A stretch of 64,000 bases of DNA from Bradyrhizobiaceae bacterium PARB1 (lineage in GTDB: Bacteria > Pseudomonadota > Alphaproteobacteria > Rhizobiales > Xanthobacteraceae). A model generated the notes under the pieces. That model was not told the DNA's origin and made no database searches. It worked only from the letters and a program-made list of their open reading frames with translations. Made by a program: the position numbers and the translations under genes. Location: contig NKIY01000009.1 in the NCBI GenBank assembly GCA_002256345.1, forward strand, positions 124,001 to 188,000, in the 5' to 3' direction. Of the stretch, positions 52,097 through 60,840 are shown one piece after another (position 1 is the first letter of the stretch; the number at the start of each line of letters is the position of its first letter).

Positions 52097-52909
52097 TTAA
52101 CGCCCCTTGAAGTTCGGTACGCGGCGCTCGGCGGTAGCCGCAACGCCTTCCTTGAAATCTTCGGTCTTTCGCAGGCGCGTCTGTTCGGCGAGCTCGTGTT
52201 CGGTCGCCTTGGCGACGCGGTCGGCGAGGCCGGCGCGCATGGTGGCGCGGGTCGAGAGCAGGCCGAGCGGCGAGTTCTCGGCGATCTCCTCGGCCAGCTT
52301 GATGGCAGCGTCGCGGACCTGATCCTGCGGCACCAGCACATTGGCCAGCCCCATCTTCAGCGCTTCCTCGCCGCCGACACGGCGTGACGTGTAGAACATC
52401 AGCTCGGCATTGTTCTTGCCGATCAGTTCGGTGAGCGAAACCGTGAGGCCGAAGCCCGGGTGGAAGCCGAGACGGGTGAAGTTGGCGGCAAAGCGCGTTT
52501 CCGGGCAGGCGACGCGGAAATCTGCGGACACGGCGAGGCCGAGGCCGCCGCCGATGGCTGCGCCCTGTACAGCGGCGATGATCGGCTTCTTGGCCCGGAA
52601 GATGCGTACGGCCTCCATATAGAGATGGCCGATGGAGCCGAGATTGTCGGCGGGATCGCCCTTCTCTTCTTTCGCATCCGCAACCGTTTCCTTGCGGTTG
52701 GGGTCGCTGAAATCGGCGCCGGCGCAGAACGCCTTGCCCTGCGCGCACAGCACGGTGGCGCGCAGCTCCGGATTGGCGTCGATCTCGTCGAGGGCGTTGG
52801 CGATCTGCTGGATCAGCAGGATGTCGAAGAAGTTCAGCGGCGGCTTGCGGATCTCGATGATCGCAATGTGGCCGCGGGTCTCGACGGCGATGTCTTTGTA
52901 AGTCGTCAT
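52097..52909 (-). CDS. Enoyl-CoA hydratase/isomerase family protein
   Basis: 270-residue crotonase-fold protein. The ATG at 52909 follows TTGAGGAC. Oxyanion-hole stretches: GKAFCAGADFSDPNRKETVA and AAVQGAAIGGGLGLAVSADF; later GFHPGFGLTVSLTELIGKNN. The C-terminal LRKTEDFKEGVAATAERRVP is typical of hydratases. It lies 25 bp downstream of the acyl-CoA dehydrogenase gene in the same operon, giving consecutive dehydrogenation and hydration steps. Divergence from the ECH at 48105 suggests a different substrate. Confidence 0.93.
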   Translation of the reverse strand: MTTYKDIAVETRGHIAIIEIRKPPLNFFDILLIQQIANALDEIDANPELRATVLCAQGKAFCAGADFSDPNRKETVADAKEEKGDPADNLGSIGHLYMEAVRIFRAKKPIIAAVQGAAIGGGLGLAVSADFRVACPETRFAANFTRLGFHPGFGLTVSLTELIGKNNAELMFYTSRRVGGEEALKMGLANVLVPQDQVRDAAIKLAEEIAENSPLGLLSTRATMRAGLADRVAKATEHELAEQTRLRKTEDFKEGVAATAERRVPNFKGR

Positions 52910-52934
52910 GGTGTCCTCAAGGTCACTCGTGTGA

Positions 52935-54095
52935 TCAGCGCAGGCCGAGGCCGCGGGCGATGATGCCGCGCAGGACTTCGGTCGTGCCGCCCTGGATGGT
53001 GAGTTTCGGCGCCGTCTTGATGGCGAAGTCGAGCATTTCCTCCAGCGTGGCGTGGTTGGAGGCGCTCTCATCGACAAAAGCGGCGAGGTCGCGCACGCGA
53101 TGCGGTAGCTGCTGCTCCCACACGGTGCCGATATCCTTGACGATGGAAGCCTCCACCACCGGCTCCTTGCCGGCCTGCAACATGCCCGCCACCGACACCG
53201 ACATGCGGCGCATAGTGTGCAGTTGCGCGACGAGACGACCAATGCCCTCGGCGCTGCGTGCATCCGGATCGGGGCCGACTGCGCGAACCAGTTCGGTCAG
53301 CGTGTAGTAGGTCTCGAGGAAGCGTTCCGGGCCGGACCGTTCGTAAGCGAGTTCGGAGGTTGCCTGCTTCCAGGCCCCGTCGACCTCGCCAAGCACATGG
53401 TCCTCTGGAATGAAGGCGTCGGTGAAGACGACTTCGTTGAATTCCTGCTGGCCGGTGATCTGGTCGATCGGATTCACCTTGATGCCCGGAGTCTTCATGT
53501 TCACCAGGAACTGGGTGAGGCCGTGGCGGCGATTTTCCTTGGTGGGCTGCGAGGTGCGGAAGATCGCGATCATGTAGTCGGCGATATGCGCCGATGTCGT
53601 CCAGATCTTGCTGCCATTGATCAGATAGCCGCCGTCGGTCCTGGTTGCCTTGGTCTTGGCGGCGAACAGGTCGGAGCCGGAATTCGGCTCGCTCATGCCG
53701 ATGGAGAAACAGATCTCGCCGCGGCAGATGCGCGGCAGGATGTCCATCTTGATGTGCTCGGGCGCATATTTCAGCAGCACCGGGCCACTCTGGCGATCGG
53801 CGACGAAGAAGCGGCGTACCGGCGCGTTTGCGACGCGCATTTCTTCGGTGACAACGTAGCGTTCAAGGAAACTGCGTTCATGACCACCATATTTCTTGGG
53901 CCAAGTCATGCCGAGCCAGCCCTTCTCGCCGACGCGGCGGGAGAATTCGCGGTTGTCGGCGTCTTCCTGCACCGGGCGGTGCGGATCGAAAGTGCCGGCG
54001 GCAATTTCATCGGCGAGGAAGGCGCGGACTTCCTTGCGAAGCTGCTCGCATTCGGGCGGCAGGCGGATCGGATCGAAACGAAGGGCTGCGGTCAT
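52935..54095 (-). CDS. Acyl-CoA dehydrogenase
   Basis: 386-residue flavoprotein of normal length. Motifs: CFSIGMSEPNSGSDLFAAKT, GSKIWTTSAHIADYMIAIFR, and a C-terminal TIQGGTTEVLRGIIARGLGL. The catalytic Glu region of this CaiA/large-ACAD type cannot be fixed by eye. It is 18 bp from the second dehydrogenase gene upstream. The pair resembles the two-subunit steroid or cyclic-acid dehydrogenases (FadE-type heteromers), which require both chains. Substrate unknown. Confidence 0.93.
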   Translation of the reverse strand: MTAALRFDPIRLPPECEQLRKEVRAFLADEIAAGTFDPHRPVQEDADNREFSRRVGEKGWLGMTWPKKYGGHERSFLERYVVTEEMRVANAPVRRFFVADRQSGPVLLKYAPEHIKMDILPRICRGEICFSIGMSEPNSGSDLFAAKTKATRTDGGYLINGSKIWTTSAHIADYMIAIFRTSQPTKENRRHGLTQFLVNMKTPGIKVNPIDQITGQQEFNEVVFTDAFIPEDHVLGEVDGAWKQATSELAYERSGPERFLETYYTLTELVRAVGPDPDARSAEGIGRLVAQLHTMRRMSVSVAGMLQAGKEPVVEASIVKDIGTVWEQQLPHRVRDLAAFVDESASNHATLEEMLDFAIKTAPKLTIQGGTTEVLRGIIARGLGLR

Positions 54096-54113
54096 GTTGT
54101 TTCTCGTTTCTTC

Positions 54114-55190
54114 TTAGCGCGAAGCGACCAGCGGCCACAGCTCGTCGGCGCCGCGTTTGGCCACCAGTTTGCCGAGCTCGACGGCCCAATAGCTTTCGCT
54201 GCCGAAGTCATCGCGCCAGGCAAGGGCGCGCAGGGTGTAGCGATGCAGGATATGCTCCTGCGTGAAACCGATGGCGCCATGCACCTGATGGGCGATGGCG
54301 GCGCCTCTCTCGGCGGCTTCCGAACAGCGGATTTTTGCTGCGGCGGCTTCGAGGAACAGGGCGTCATCGACCGGCTGGCCGTGTGAGAAAGCATCGGCTG
54401 CGGAGCTGGCGGCAGCAAGTGCTGCAGAGGTCTCACCGGCGAGTTTTGCGAGATTGTGCTGCACGGCCTGGAACTTCGAGATCTTCTTCTCGAAGGCGAC
54501 GCGCTCGCCGGAATATTGCACGCTGATGCTGAGCATCGATTCCAGTGCGCCGGCGATCTGCAGGCTGCGTGCGAGCGCGCCCATCAGCAGCAGGGCTTTC
54601 TCATCGATGCCCGCAGGCGCTGTCGCGATTGCGACCGGCTTGACCTTGTCGAAATGCACGGTGTCGGAATGATCGCCGGCAAGGCTGAGGCCTGCCTCGA
54701 TTTTGCAGGTGCTGGCATCGACCAAAGCGATGGAGCCGCCAGCGATGACAGCGATATGCTTCGCTTCGCTGGCGAAGGGAATGCCGCGGGTGCGGCCGGA
54801 GATGGTGCCGTCGGCATTGAGTGTCAGGCGATCGCGCGGGCTCGCCGGTGCGACGGTCATCATGCCTTCGGGCGATTTGATCTTGCCTTGCGCGAGTAGC
54901 CAGCCCGCGAGCATGGTTTCGGCAAGTGGAACGCTGACGCCGGCGCGGCCGGCGACGCTGAGAACGCTGAAGCCTTCGGCCATGCTGGTGCCGGAGCCGT
55001 CGCACTCTTCAGGGACCCAGGACAAAGGCAGGCCGGATTCGGTGAGCGCCTGCCACAGCGGCGCTTTCCAGGCGCCTTGCTTGTCGTGATTGATGGTTTG
55101 TGCGTCCGCGAGATCGGTGAAGATGCGCTCGGCGGTTTCGGCGACGATATTGTCTGTCTCGGTCAAGGCGTTTCCCGTCTGATAGCGCAT
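54114..55190 (-). CDS. Acyl-CoA dehydrogenase, second subunit-like
   Basis: 358-residue acyl-CoA dehydrogenase homologue. Start at 55190 (MRYQTGNALTETDNIVAETA). It is more divergent than its neighbour: the middle domain is short and lacks a clear TEPxxGSD motif, whereas AHQVHGAIGFTQEHILHRYT near the C-terminus is conserved. This is characteristic of the partner chain in alpha2beta2 dehydrogenases, where FAD and active site are shared between chains. The next gene downstream (52935) is the more typical chain. A divergent SDR gene begins 214 bp away. Confidence 0.88.
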   Translation of the reverse strand: MRYQTGNALTETDNIVAETAERIFTDLADAQTINHDKQGAWKAPLWQALTESGLPLSWVPEECDGSGTSMAEGFSVLSVAGRAGVSVPLAETMLAGWLLAQGKIKSPEGMMTVAPASPRDRLTLNADGTISGRTRGIPFASEAKHIAVIAGGSIALVDASTCKIEAGLSLAGDHSDTVHFDKVKPVAIATAPAGIDEKALLLMGALARSLQIAGALESMLSISVQYSGERVAFEKKISKFQAVQHNLAKLAGETSAALAAASSAADAFSHGQPVDDALFLEAAAAKIRCSEAAERGAAIAHQVHGAIGFTQEHILHRYTLRALAWRDDFGSESYWAVELGKLVAKRGADELWPLVASR

Positions 55191-55410
55191 CTCATTCGGC
55201 AGGGAATGCCGGGCATGGGGTGCTGCCACTGTTGTTGCCGCGCATGATGCGGAAAAGCCGGCATGATGCAAGCGGCGCACCTGCATTGTGGTCTGCGGTG
55301 GCGGCATGATGCGCGCTTATTCCGCGCAGCGAATGGCCGCGGTTGTATACCAGCGCAAAGCGGCTGTGTTAGATCACTCGGCCTGAACAACAGAAACAGA
55401 GGAAATGCTC

Positions 55411-56205
55411 ATGCCTGCCGATGGTTTGTGTGCGGTGATTACGGGATCGGCGTCGGGACTCGGCGCTGCAACGGCGGCCATCCTTGCGAAGGACGGGGCG
55501 CGCCTCGTCATCAACTATTCGTCGAGTGCGAAAGAGGCCGAAGCGACCGCCGAGCAGTGTCGCCAGCTCGGCGCTGCCGAGGTCGTGGTGGTGCAGGGCG
55601 ATGTCTCGAAAGATGAGGACTGTAAGAAGATCGTCGCCGCTGCCGAGAAGTGGGGCCGCATCGATGTGCTGGTCAACAATGCCGGCGTCACCAAACATGT
55701 CGCACATGACGATCTCGACGGGCTTTCGGCGGAAGACTTCCAGTGGATCTATGGCGTTAACACCATCGGGCCGTATCAGATGGTGCGCGCGGCCCGGGCC
55801 CTGCTCGAAAGCAGCGCGAGGGCGTCCGGCCGTGCGGCCGCAGTGGTGAATGTGTCGTCGATGGCCGGCCTGTCCGGTGCAGGCTCGTCGGTCGCTTATG
55901 CAGCCAGCAAGGGGGCGCTGAATGCGATCACGCTGTCGCTGGCTCGTGCGCTGGCGCCGCTGATCCGCGTCAACACGGTTTGCCCCGGCTATATCGATAC
56001 GCCGTGGTTCACCAAAGGCCGCGGCGCCGAAGCGGCTTCCAAGGTGCGCGAGGTGGTGATTGCCCGGGTGCCGCTGCACGTCGCCTCGACGGCGGAGGAC
56101 ATCGCGCAGCTGATCTGCTTCCTCGCCACGCCGCCTTCCAGCCATATGACCGGCGAACTCGTGCGCATGGATGCCGGCATGCATCTGCTGTCGGTGCGGG
56201 CATAA
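55411..56205 (+). CDS. SDR-family oxidoreductase
   Basis: 264-residue short-chain dehydrogenase. Start at 55411, seven bases after GAGGAA; an ATG at 55405 is also possible. TGSASGLG cofactor motif, NNAGVT, VVNVSSMAGLSGAGSSVAYA with catalytic Ser, and YAASKG with Tyr/Lys. Probably oxidises a 3-hydroxyacyl or related intermediate given its position divergent from the dehydrogenase operon. Followed by a bidirectional terminator. Confidence 0.93.
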   Translation: MPADGLCAVITGSASGLGAATAAILAKDGARLVINYSSSAKEAEATAEQCRQLGAAEVVVVQGDVSKDEDCKKIVAAAEKWGRIDVLVNNAGVTKHVAHDDLDGLSAEDFQWIYGVNTIGPYQMVRAARALLESSARASGRAAAVVNVSSMAGLSGAGSSVAYAASKGALNAITLSLARALAPLIRVNTVCPGYIDTPWFTKGRGAEAASKVREVVIARVPLHVASTAEDIAQLICFLATPPSSHMTGELVRMDAGMHLLSVRA

Positions 56206-56208
56206 GAG

Positions 56209-56240
56209 AAAAGCCCCGGTCGAGGTGACCGGGGCTTTTT
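56209..56240. terminator. Bidirectional terminator
   Basis: AAAAGCCCCGGT and ACCGGGGCTTTT stem around CGAGGTG, shared by the SDR gene (plus) and the GlsB-like gene (minus). Confidence 0.92.
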
Positions 56241-56249
56241 ATGCGATCT

Positions 56250-56519
56250 TTAGCGCCGGCCGGGATCCGGGATCGAACCGCGGACGACCAGCCTATTCCA
56301 GATGAACAGCACCACCAGTGCGCCGATCGTGGCGGTGATGAAGCCGGCGCCCTGGTTCGGGCCGTAGTGACCAATCTGCTGGCCGATGAAGGTGGCCAGG
56401 AACGCGCCGGCGATCCCGAGCAGCGTGGTCAGGATGAAGCCCGAGGGATTGTTCGGGCCAGGCGAGATGAGGCGGGCTAGTATGCCTGCCACGAAGCCGA
56501 CAAGAATGATCCAGAGCAT
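56250..56519 (-). CDS. GlsB/YeaQ/YmgE-family stress membrane protein
   Basis: 89-residue small membrane protein with three hydrophobic helices: MLWIILVGFVAGILARLISP, SGFILTTLLGIAGAFLATFI and TIGALVVLFIWNRLV. The family (transglycosylase-associated) is linked to envelope stress. It begins 25 bp after the YidB-like gene and probably shares its EcfG-type promoter. Confidence 0.92.
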   Translation of the reverse strand: MLWIILVGFVAGILARLISPGPNNPSGFILTTLLGIAGAFLATFIGQQIGHYGPNQGAGFITATIGALVVLFIWNRLVVRGSIPDPGRR

Positions 56520-56544
56520 TGTAGTTCCCCCTCTCCACTATGAA

Positions 56545-57186
56545 CTAGACCCAGCGCGACGAGGCTTCGGCCTCGGTCGGTAGCCGGCCATGCGGTGTGA
56601 ACTCGTCCACCGCCCCAGGAAGCTCGTTGCTGAGTTCGGAAAGCAGTTGTTCGCGCGACATGCCGGTGCGGGCGGTGAGCTGCGCGATATTGTCTGCGCC
56701 GAGGGCTGCGCCGAGATCGCCCGGTGCGATCTGCTTGTTCGGCCCAGGCTGAACCCAAGAGTTTGCCGCATCGCCCTGGCCGCTTTCCTGCAGGCGCTTC
56801 ACGAGATCGCCGAGGCCACCGCTAAGAACCGTGCCGGCTGCTGCGCCGCCAAGCAGTCCACCGAGCGGGCCACGCAGCAGATCGCCGAGACCTCCCCCGG
56901 TCGTGCCGCCTTGCGCGTTTCCGGCGTTGCCGCCCAGAAGACCGCCGAGCAATCCGCCGAGTCCGCCGCCCTCATTCGCGCTGACTTGAGTTGGCGCAGG
57001 CGCCTCCTGCGGATGACCTTGCGGGGCCGGCTGTTGCTGGCCGCCGGTAATATGTTTGTAGCCCTTGTAGGCGAGCAGTGCGAGGACCGCCATGGTAAGT
57101 GGCGACATGCCGCCGCTCTTGTCATCGGGATCGCTAGGGCCGCGCGGCCCGTTGGCCATGCCATTTAGAATGTCGAGCAAACCCAT
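56545..57186 (-). CDS. YidB-family (DUF937-related) protein
   Basis: 213-residue protein. ATG at 57186, six bases after AGGAG; an ATG at 57192 abuts that site and is less likely. It begins MGLLDILNGMANGPRGPSDP; a Gly-rich middle (GGLGGLLGGLLGGNAGNAQG) is followed by the YidB motif SWVQPGPNKQIAPGDLGAAL and TARTGMSREQLLSELSNELP near the C-terminus. Function unknown. It precedes a GlsB-like stress gene under an EcfG-type promoter, suggesting a stress or envelope role. Confidence 0.9.
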   Translation of the reverse strand: MGLLDILNGMANGPRGPSDPDDKSGGMSPLTMAVLALLAYKGYKHITGGQQQPAPQGHPQEAPAPTQVSANEGGGLGGLLGGLLGGNAGNAQGGTTGGGLGDLLRGPLGGLLGGAAAGTVLSGGLGDLVKRLQESGQGDAANSWVQPGPNKQIAPGDLGAALGADNIAQLTARTGMSREQLLSELSNELPGAVDEFTPHGRLPTEAEASSRWV

Positions 57187-57232
57187 CGTCATCTCCTGTC
57201 CAATCAGCCCGTAAAAAAGATAGCTGCGCGAT

Positions 57233-57259
57233 ATGACGCGTACAAGTCGAGTCGGTTCC
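57233..57259 (-). promoter_or_regulatory. EcfG-type stress promoter of the yidB-like gene
   Basis: Minus strand GGAAC (57259-57255), 16-base spacer, CGTCAT (57238-57233). One base off the CGTT consensus, 46 bases before the start codon. Confidence 0.6.
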
Positions 57260-57321
57260 ACAGGTATGCAGTGCCGCTACATTTTGCTAGGAACGGACAA
57301 AATCCGAGAATGGGAGGTGAC

Positions 57322-58326
57322 GTGAACGCGCAACGCCCCATCTGTATCGCCGGCGCCGGCAGCATCGGCTGTTTCGTCGGCGGCATGCTCGCAGCGGCCG
57401 GTCGTCATGTCTCATTGTTGGCGCGTCCGCACCTGGTGGACGGTATCGCGCGTAACGGCTTGCTGCTGACCAGCTTCGAGGGCGGTCGCTGGCACTTGAG
57501 CGCCGGGCAAGTCACTTCGTCTGACGATCCGGCGATTCTGAAAGACGCCGGCGTAATCATCGTTGCCGTGAAGAGTGGTGATACCTCCGCCATGGCAGGC
57601 CTGATCGCCCAACATGCTGCTGCAGACGCCGTAATTGTCAGTCTGCAGAACGGCGTCGGCAATGTCGCTACGCTGAAGCAGGCTTTGCCTGGCCACCGGG
57701 TGTTGGGCGGCATGGTGCCATTCAATGTGGTGACGCGGGACGATGGGACGGTGCACCGCGCCACATCCGGTGCGTTGGTGATCGAACGCGACAGCGATGA
57801 TACGGCAGCCCGGCTCGCGGTTGCGAATTTGCCGATCCAGTCGACCGACAACATCGTCGGCGTGCAATGGGGCAAACTACTGGTCAATCTCAGCAACGCA
57901 TTGAATGCGCTGTCCGATCTGCCCCTTCACGCGCAGTTGCAGCAGCGCGGCTGGCGGCTTCTTTTCGCCGATCAGATGACCGAAGGGCTCGCGGTACTGC
58001 GTGCCGCAGGCATTTCACCGGTCGCCGCGACGGCAATTCCTCCCTGGCTCACGCCGCACCTGCTGCGGTTGCCGGATGGCGTGTTCGGTCTGATCCTGCG
58101 ACGGGTGATGAAGATCGATATCAATGCGCGCTCATCCATGTGGGAGGATCTGCAACGCCGTCGTCCTACCGAGATCGACTATCTGCAAGGCGTCATTCTG
58201 GAGTTGGCGAATCAATATGGCGTTGCGACGCCGCTGAGCCGGCGCGTGGTCGAGATGGTGAAGGCTGCAGAGGCGGCGAGGCGCGGTTCACCGGCGCTAT
58301 CGATTCAACAAATTCGTGATGAGTAG
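57322..58326 (+). CDS. PanE/ApbA-family 2-dehydropantoate 2-reductase
   Basis: 334-residue NADPH-dependent reductase family member. GTG start at 57322 with GGGAGGTGAC just upstream (ATG at 57310 alternative). GAGSIGCFVGG nucleotide-binding motif at the N-terminus, then VSLQNGVGNVATLKQAL, GVQWGKLLVNLSNALNAL (catalytic Lys) and RRRPTEIDYLQGVILELANQ near the C-terminus. It could make pantoate for coenzyme A or reduce another 2-keto acid. Divergent from the YidB-like gene. Confidence 0.9.
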   Translation: MNAQRPICIAGAGSIGCFVGGMLAAAGRHVSLLARPHLVDGIARNGLLLTSFEGGRWHLSAGQVTSSDDPAILKDAGVIIVAVKSGDTSAMAGLIAQHAAADAVIVSLQNGVGNVATLKQALPGHRVLGGMVPFNVVTRDDGTVHRATSGALVIERDSDDTAARLAVANLPIQSTDNIVGVQWGKLLVNLSNALNALSDLPLHAQLQQRGWRLLFADQMTEGLAVLRAAGISPVAATAIPPWLTPHLLRLPDGVFGLILRRVMKIDINARSSMWEDLQRRRPTEIDYLQGVILELANQYGVATPLSRRVVEMVKAAEAARRGSPALSIQQIRDE

Positions 58327-58798
58327 TTGTTCTCTGCTGTGATCGCTTGTGCCTTTTCAAGGTCCTACACATTCCGAAATCCAATCACGAGCAAGCGACC
58401 ATGCCCCCGTGAGGCGCGCGAGTGATCGCGCAACTACACGCGTCATCATGTTGTGGCGGTAATATCATGCATCATTCGATGACCAATTGGCTGCCGGAAT
58501 GTATAGTCGGGCTCCGTTTTCCAGAACCGACGGTCTCAACGCGATCTGTAGTGCAGCGATCGATCGGCTCTAAGGTAGTAAATGCGTATCAATCAATGAG
58601 TCGATAACGCGCAAGGCGTGTTCGATACTGCTCATCGTAATGTGGCATCAAAGCCTATGTCATTCTCAACTTCTCTAGTATAGATAGTTGCGTGATTTGA
58701 CGCAGGTTCGTTTTTCGCGAGAATCTGACGTCGATCCCTCCATACGCATCGGCAGGACGTGTGCCAGCTGAAATTCTCAACTACAAATCGGAGCTCCT
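58327..58798. other. 472-bp gene-free region
   Basis: No credible gene; a 61-codon frame at 58422 lacks family resemblance. The segment is less GC-rich than its neighbours. A 24-base stretch at 58685-58708 closely resembles one at 57219-57242 (see findings) and contains TGCGT-N6-ACGCA. A small RNA or regulatory region upstream of the next gene is possible. Confidence 0.4.
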
Positions 58799-59080
58799 AT
58801 GGCCAAGAAAGCAAAAAAGAAACTTGTGCGTCGTGAATACACCAAGGAAGATGAAAAAATCCTCCGCGCACATTCCAAGGCCCAGACCCCGCTCGAACAA
58901 ATCGCCAAGGAAATGAAGCGCACCGGCGGTTCGCTACGTCAGAAGGCCATCAAGCTTGGCATTCCGCTCGGACACCGTCGCCGCAAGGCCAAGAAGGTTG
59001 CCGCCGCGAAAACGACCAAGGTTGCCGCGAAGGCAGTGAAGAAGGCGAAAACCGCCAAGGCGAAGAAGACCAAGAAGTAA
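58799..59080 (+). CDS. Small DNA-binding-like protein with histone H1-like tail
   Basis: 93 residues. The first 55 (REYTKEDEKILRAHSKAQTP, LEQIAKEMKRTGGSLRQKAI) look like a Myb/SANT or helix-turn-helix unit, although the aromatic core of true SANT repeats is incomplete. The last 35 are almost only Lys, Ala and Thr (AKKVAAAKTTKVAAKAVKKA), like the C-terminal tail of histone H1 and bacterial Hc1-like proteins. Probably a nucleoid-associated protein; this is inference. It begins directly after CGGAGCTCCT. Confidence 0.75.
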   Translation: MAKKAKKKLVRREYTKEDEKILRAHSKAQTPLEQIAKEMKRTGGSLRQKAIKLGIPLGHRRRKAKKVAAAKTTKVAAKAVKKAKTAKAKKTKK

Positions 59081-59154
59081 GCTTTGGTTTCGAAAACACT
59101 GGCCTGAAGCGCTTGCGCTTCGGGCCTTTCGAAAACGACAAGGAGAGCTGGCAA

Positions 59155-59364
59155 ATGCGACCTCTCTCTATTTTTCTGATCTTGGTGACATTCCCGTGCG
59201 CGATCACCGCGCCAGCTTGGGCCGTTCCGCCGACAGTCACACCATCGCCCGGTTATGATGCGCGGCTAGTCGAGCAGCGCCGCGCCCGTCAATCGCAGCA
59301 GCCTCCCATCATTGCAAAATCGCTGAAACGCTGGCCGGCCGTTCGGCATCGCCACAAGCGCTGA
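59155..59364 (+). CDS. Small exported hypothetical protein
   Basis: 69 residues starting after AAGGAGAG. A signal peptide (MRPLSIFLILVTFPCAITAP, cleaved near AWA) leads a short mature part rich in Arg and Gln (YDARLVEQRRARQSQQPPII) ending KRWPAVRHRHKR. No known domain. It ends 8 bp before the CAP-domain gene, so the two are co-expressed. Confidence 0.7.
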   Translation: MRPLSIFLILVTFPCAITAPAWAVPPTVTPSPGYDARLVEQRRARQSQQPPIIAKSLKRWPAVRHRHKR

Positions 59365-59372
59365 ATGCGTCG

Positions 59373-59810
59373 ATGAAGACACCGATCTTGAGAACGCTTT
59401 TTCTTATCTGTATTGCCGCCGCCATTCTTTCGGCTCCTGCAATGGCGGCCGATTACGCTAGCCAGATCAGTGCATTCCGGCGCGCACACAAGCTTTCGGT
59501 CGTCACCTACGATGGCAGGCTTGAGGCGGTCGCCCTCGCGCAGGCGCGGGCCATGTCGACAAGCGGCAAGGTCAGTCATGATGTCGGCGGGCCGTTCTCG
59601 CTTCGTGTCGCCAAGCTGCGCAAATCGAGGGCCGCCGAGAATATCGCCGCAGGATTTCTCACTTTCCCGGAAACATTGAAACAGTGGGAGGAGAGTCCGG
59701 GCCATCGCGCCAATCTGTTGATGCCAGGCGCGCGAAAGGTCGGTGTGGCCTCCGTCACCAATCCAAAATCCCCATATCGTATGTTCTGGGCGATGGTGAT
59801 CTCGGACTAA
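59373..59810 (+). CDS. CAP (SCP-like) domain exported protein
   Basis: 145-residue secreted protein with signal peptide ending PAMAA and a minimal CAP domain: ISAFRRAHKLSVVTYDGRLE, ALAQARAMSTSGKVSHDVGG, AAENIAAG and WEESPGHRANLLMPGARKVG. Retains the CAP His (SHD and GHRANLL) and Glu (AENIA) positions. Bacterial CAP proteins are extracellular with varied or unknown roles. Convergent with the hypothetical gene ending at 59880. Confidence 0.9.
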   Translation: MKTPILRTLFLICIAAAILSAPAMAADYASQISAFRRAHKLSVVTYDGRLEAVALAQARAMSTSGKVSHDVGGPFSLRVAKLRKSRAAENIAAGFLTFPETLKQWEESPGHRANLLMPGARKVGVASVTNPKSPYRMFWAMVISD

Positions 59811-59879
59811 GCGCGTCCGCGACAGTCTGCGTCGATCAAGCAGCCTGCATCGATTGAAGAAACTGATCTGGAAGCTCAA

Positions 59880-60557
59880 TCAGGTTCGGTTGGTTCTGCC
59901 AGGCGCCGACGTGCCGAACAGAGCGTCCTTGATATCCTTCAGGCCTGACGACAGTTTCGACCAACCGCAGGCGAGCGGCTCCGTCGCGCAATCCGGCCCT
60001 TTGGCAGCGCGCTGCTGCTTCGGGCGCGGACGGGGGAGCGCGACCGCAGGCGTGTTCTTGGCCACAACCGGTGTCGCTGCATCGTTCCGGAAATCCGCTT
60101 CGACGGCGGCCTGTTGCTGGGCTTCGCTTTGCTTCTTCGCAAAAGCGGCGAGGATGATGTTGCGTCGCTGATTGTTGAGATAGATCGCGTATTGCTCGTC
60201 GATCGTCTTCTGTTCGGCCGCCGTGGGATTCGGCCCGGCAATGTCGAAAGTGCGGTTCTGCATGAAGTCGTGATAGGCGTAGCCGCCGCCTCGCTTACGT
60301 CGACCGGCAAACTTGCTTTCGCAATTCGATAGTGCCGCTGCCTTCGACTCGCCGCTTAGTAACGACTTTTCGACACGCTCGGCGCAGTCTTCATAATCGG
60401 CCGGCGCCGCAGTCCACCATTGTGCCTGCGCGCGATCCGGTGCCAGCGCGAAAGACGTGGCAAGCAAGATGATCGTCGATGTCGTCGCTGTCAGGCTCGA
60501 TTGCCTTGATCTGATCACGCCCGCCCCCGTGGTCGTATCCGCGGCGATTGTCACCAT
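59880..60557 (-). CDS. Exported hypothetical protein
   Basis: About 225 residues; start uncertain (ATG at 60557 used; a TTG at 60611 gives 18 more). A hydrophobic segment TSTIILLATSFALAPDRAQA suggests a signal peptide or anchor. The body has WWTAAPADYEDCAERVEKSL, repeated charged helices (FDIAGPNPTAAEQKTIDEQY, AAFAKKQSEAQQQAAVEADF) and Pro/Arg-rich linker, with two Cys-containing regions. No family recognised. Confidence 0.65.
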   Translation of the reverse strand: MVTIAADTTTGAGVIRSRQSSLTATTSTIILLATSFALAPDRAQAQWWTAAPADYEDCAERVEKSLLSGESKAAALSNCESKFAGRRKRGGGYAYHDFMQNRTFDIAGPNPTAAEQKTIDEQYAIYLNNQRRNIILAAFAKKQSEAQQQAAVEADFRNDAATPVVAKNTPAVALPRPRPKQQRAAKGPDCATEPLACGWSKLSSGLKDIKDALFGTSAPGRTNRT

Positions 60558-60792
60558 CGCGCGCCATTTTTCAACCGCAGTTGACGCATTGCTCCCCCTT
60601 TTTAGACACAAAGCGCAACTGCGTTGAAACTGTGGAACTCACAGATCGCACCATCATTCTCGCTTTCATCGAGGAAGTGCGAAGGATCGCGTTCTCGCGC
60701 AGAGGTTATTGTGTAGTTGCGGAGTCAATCGAGAGGTTTGCATGTGTGGCCTCGCGTGGGCGCCATCCATGTCGAGAACATTATGTAACGAA

Positions 60793-60822
60793 AGAAAGGG
60801 CGACCCGTGGGCCGCCCTTTCT
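60793..60822. terminator. Hairpin terminator
   Basis: AGAAAGGGCG and CGCCCTTTCT pair perfectly. It is 18 bp after the stop of the minus-strand gene ending at 60841. Confidence 0.75.
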
Positions 60823-60840
60823 GGTATCGGTCGTCAAGTG

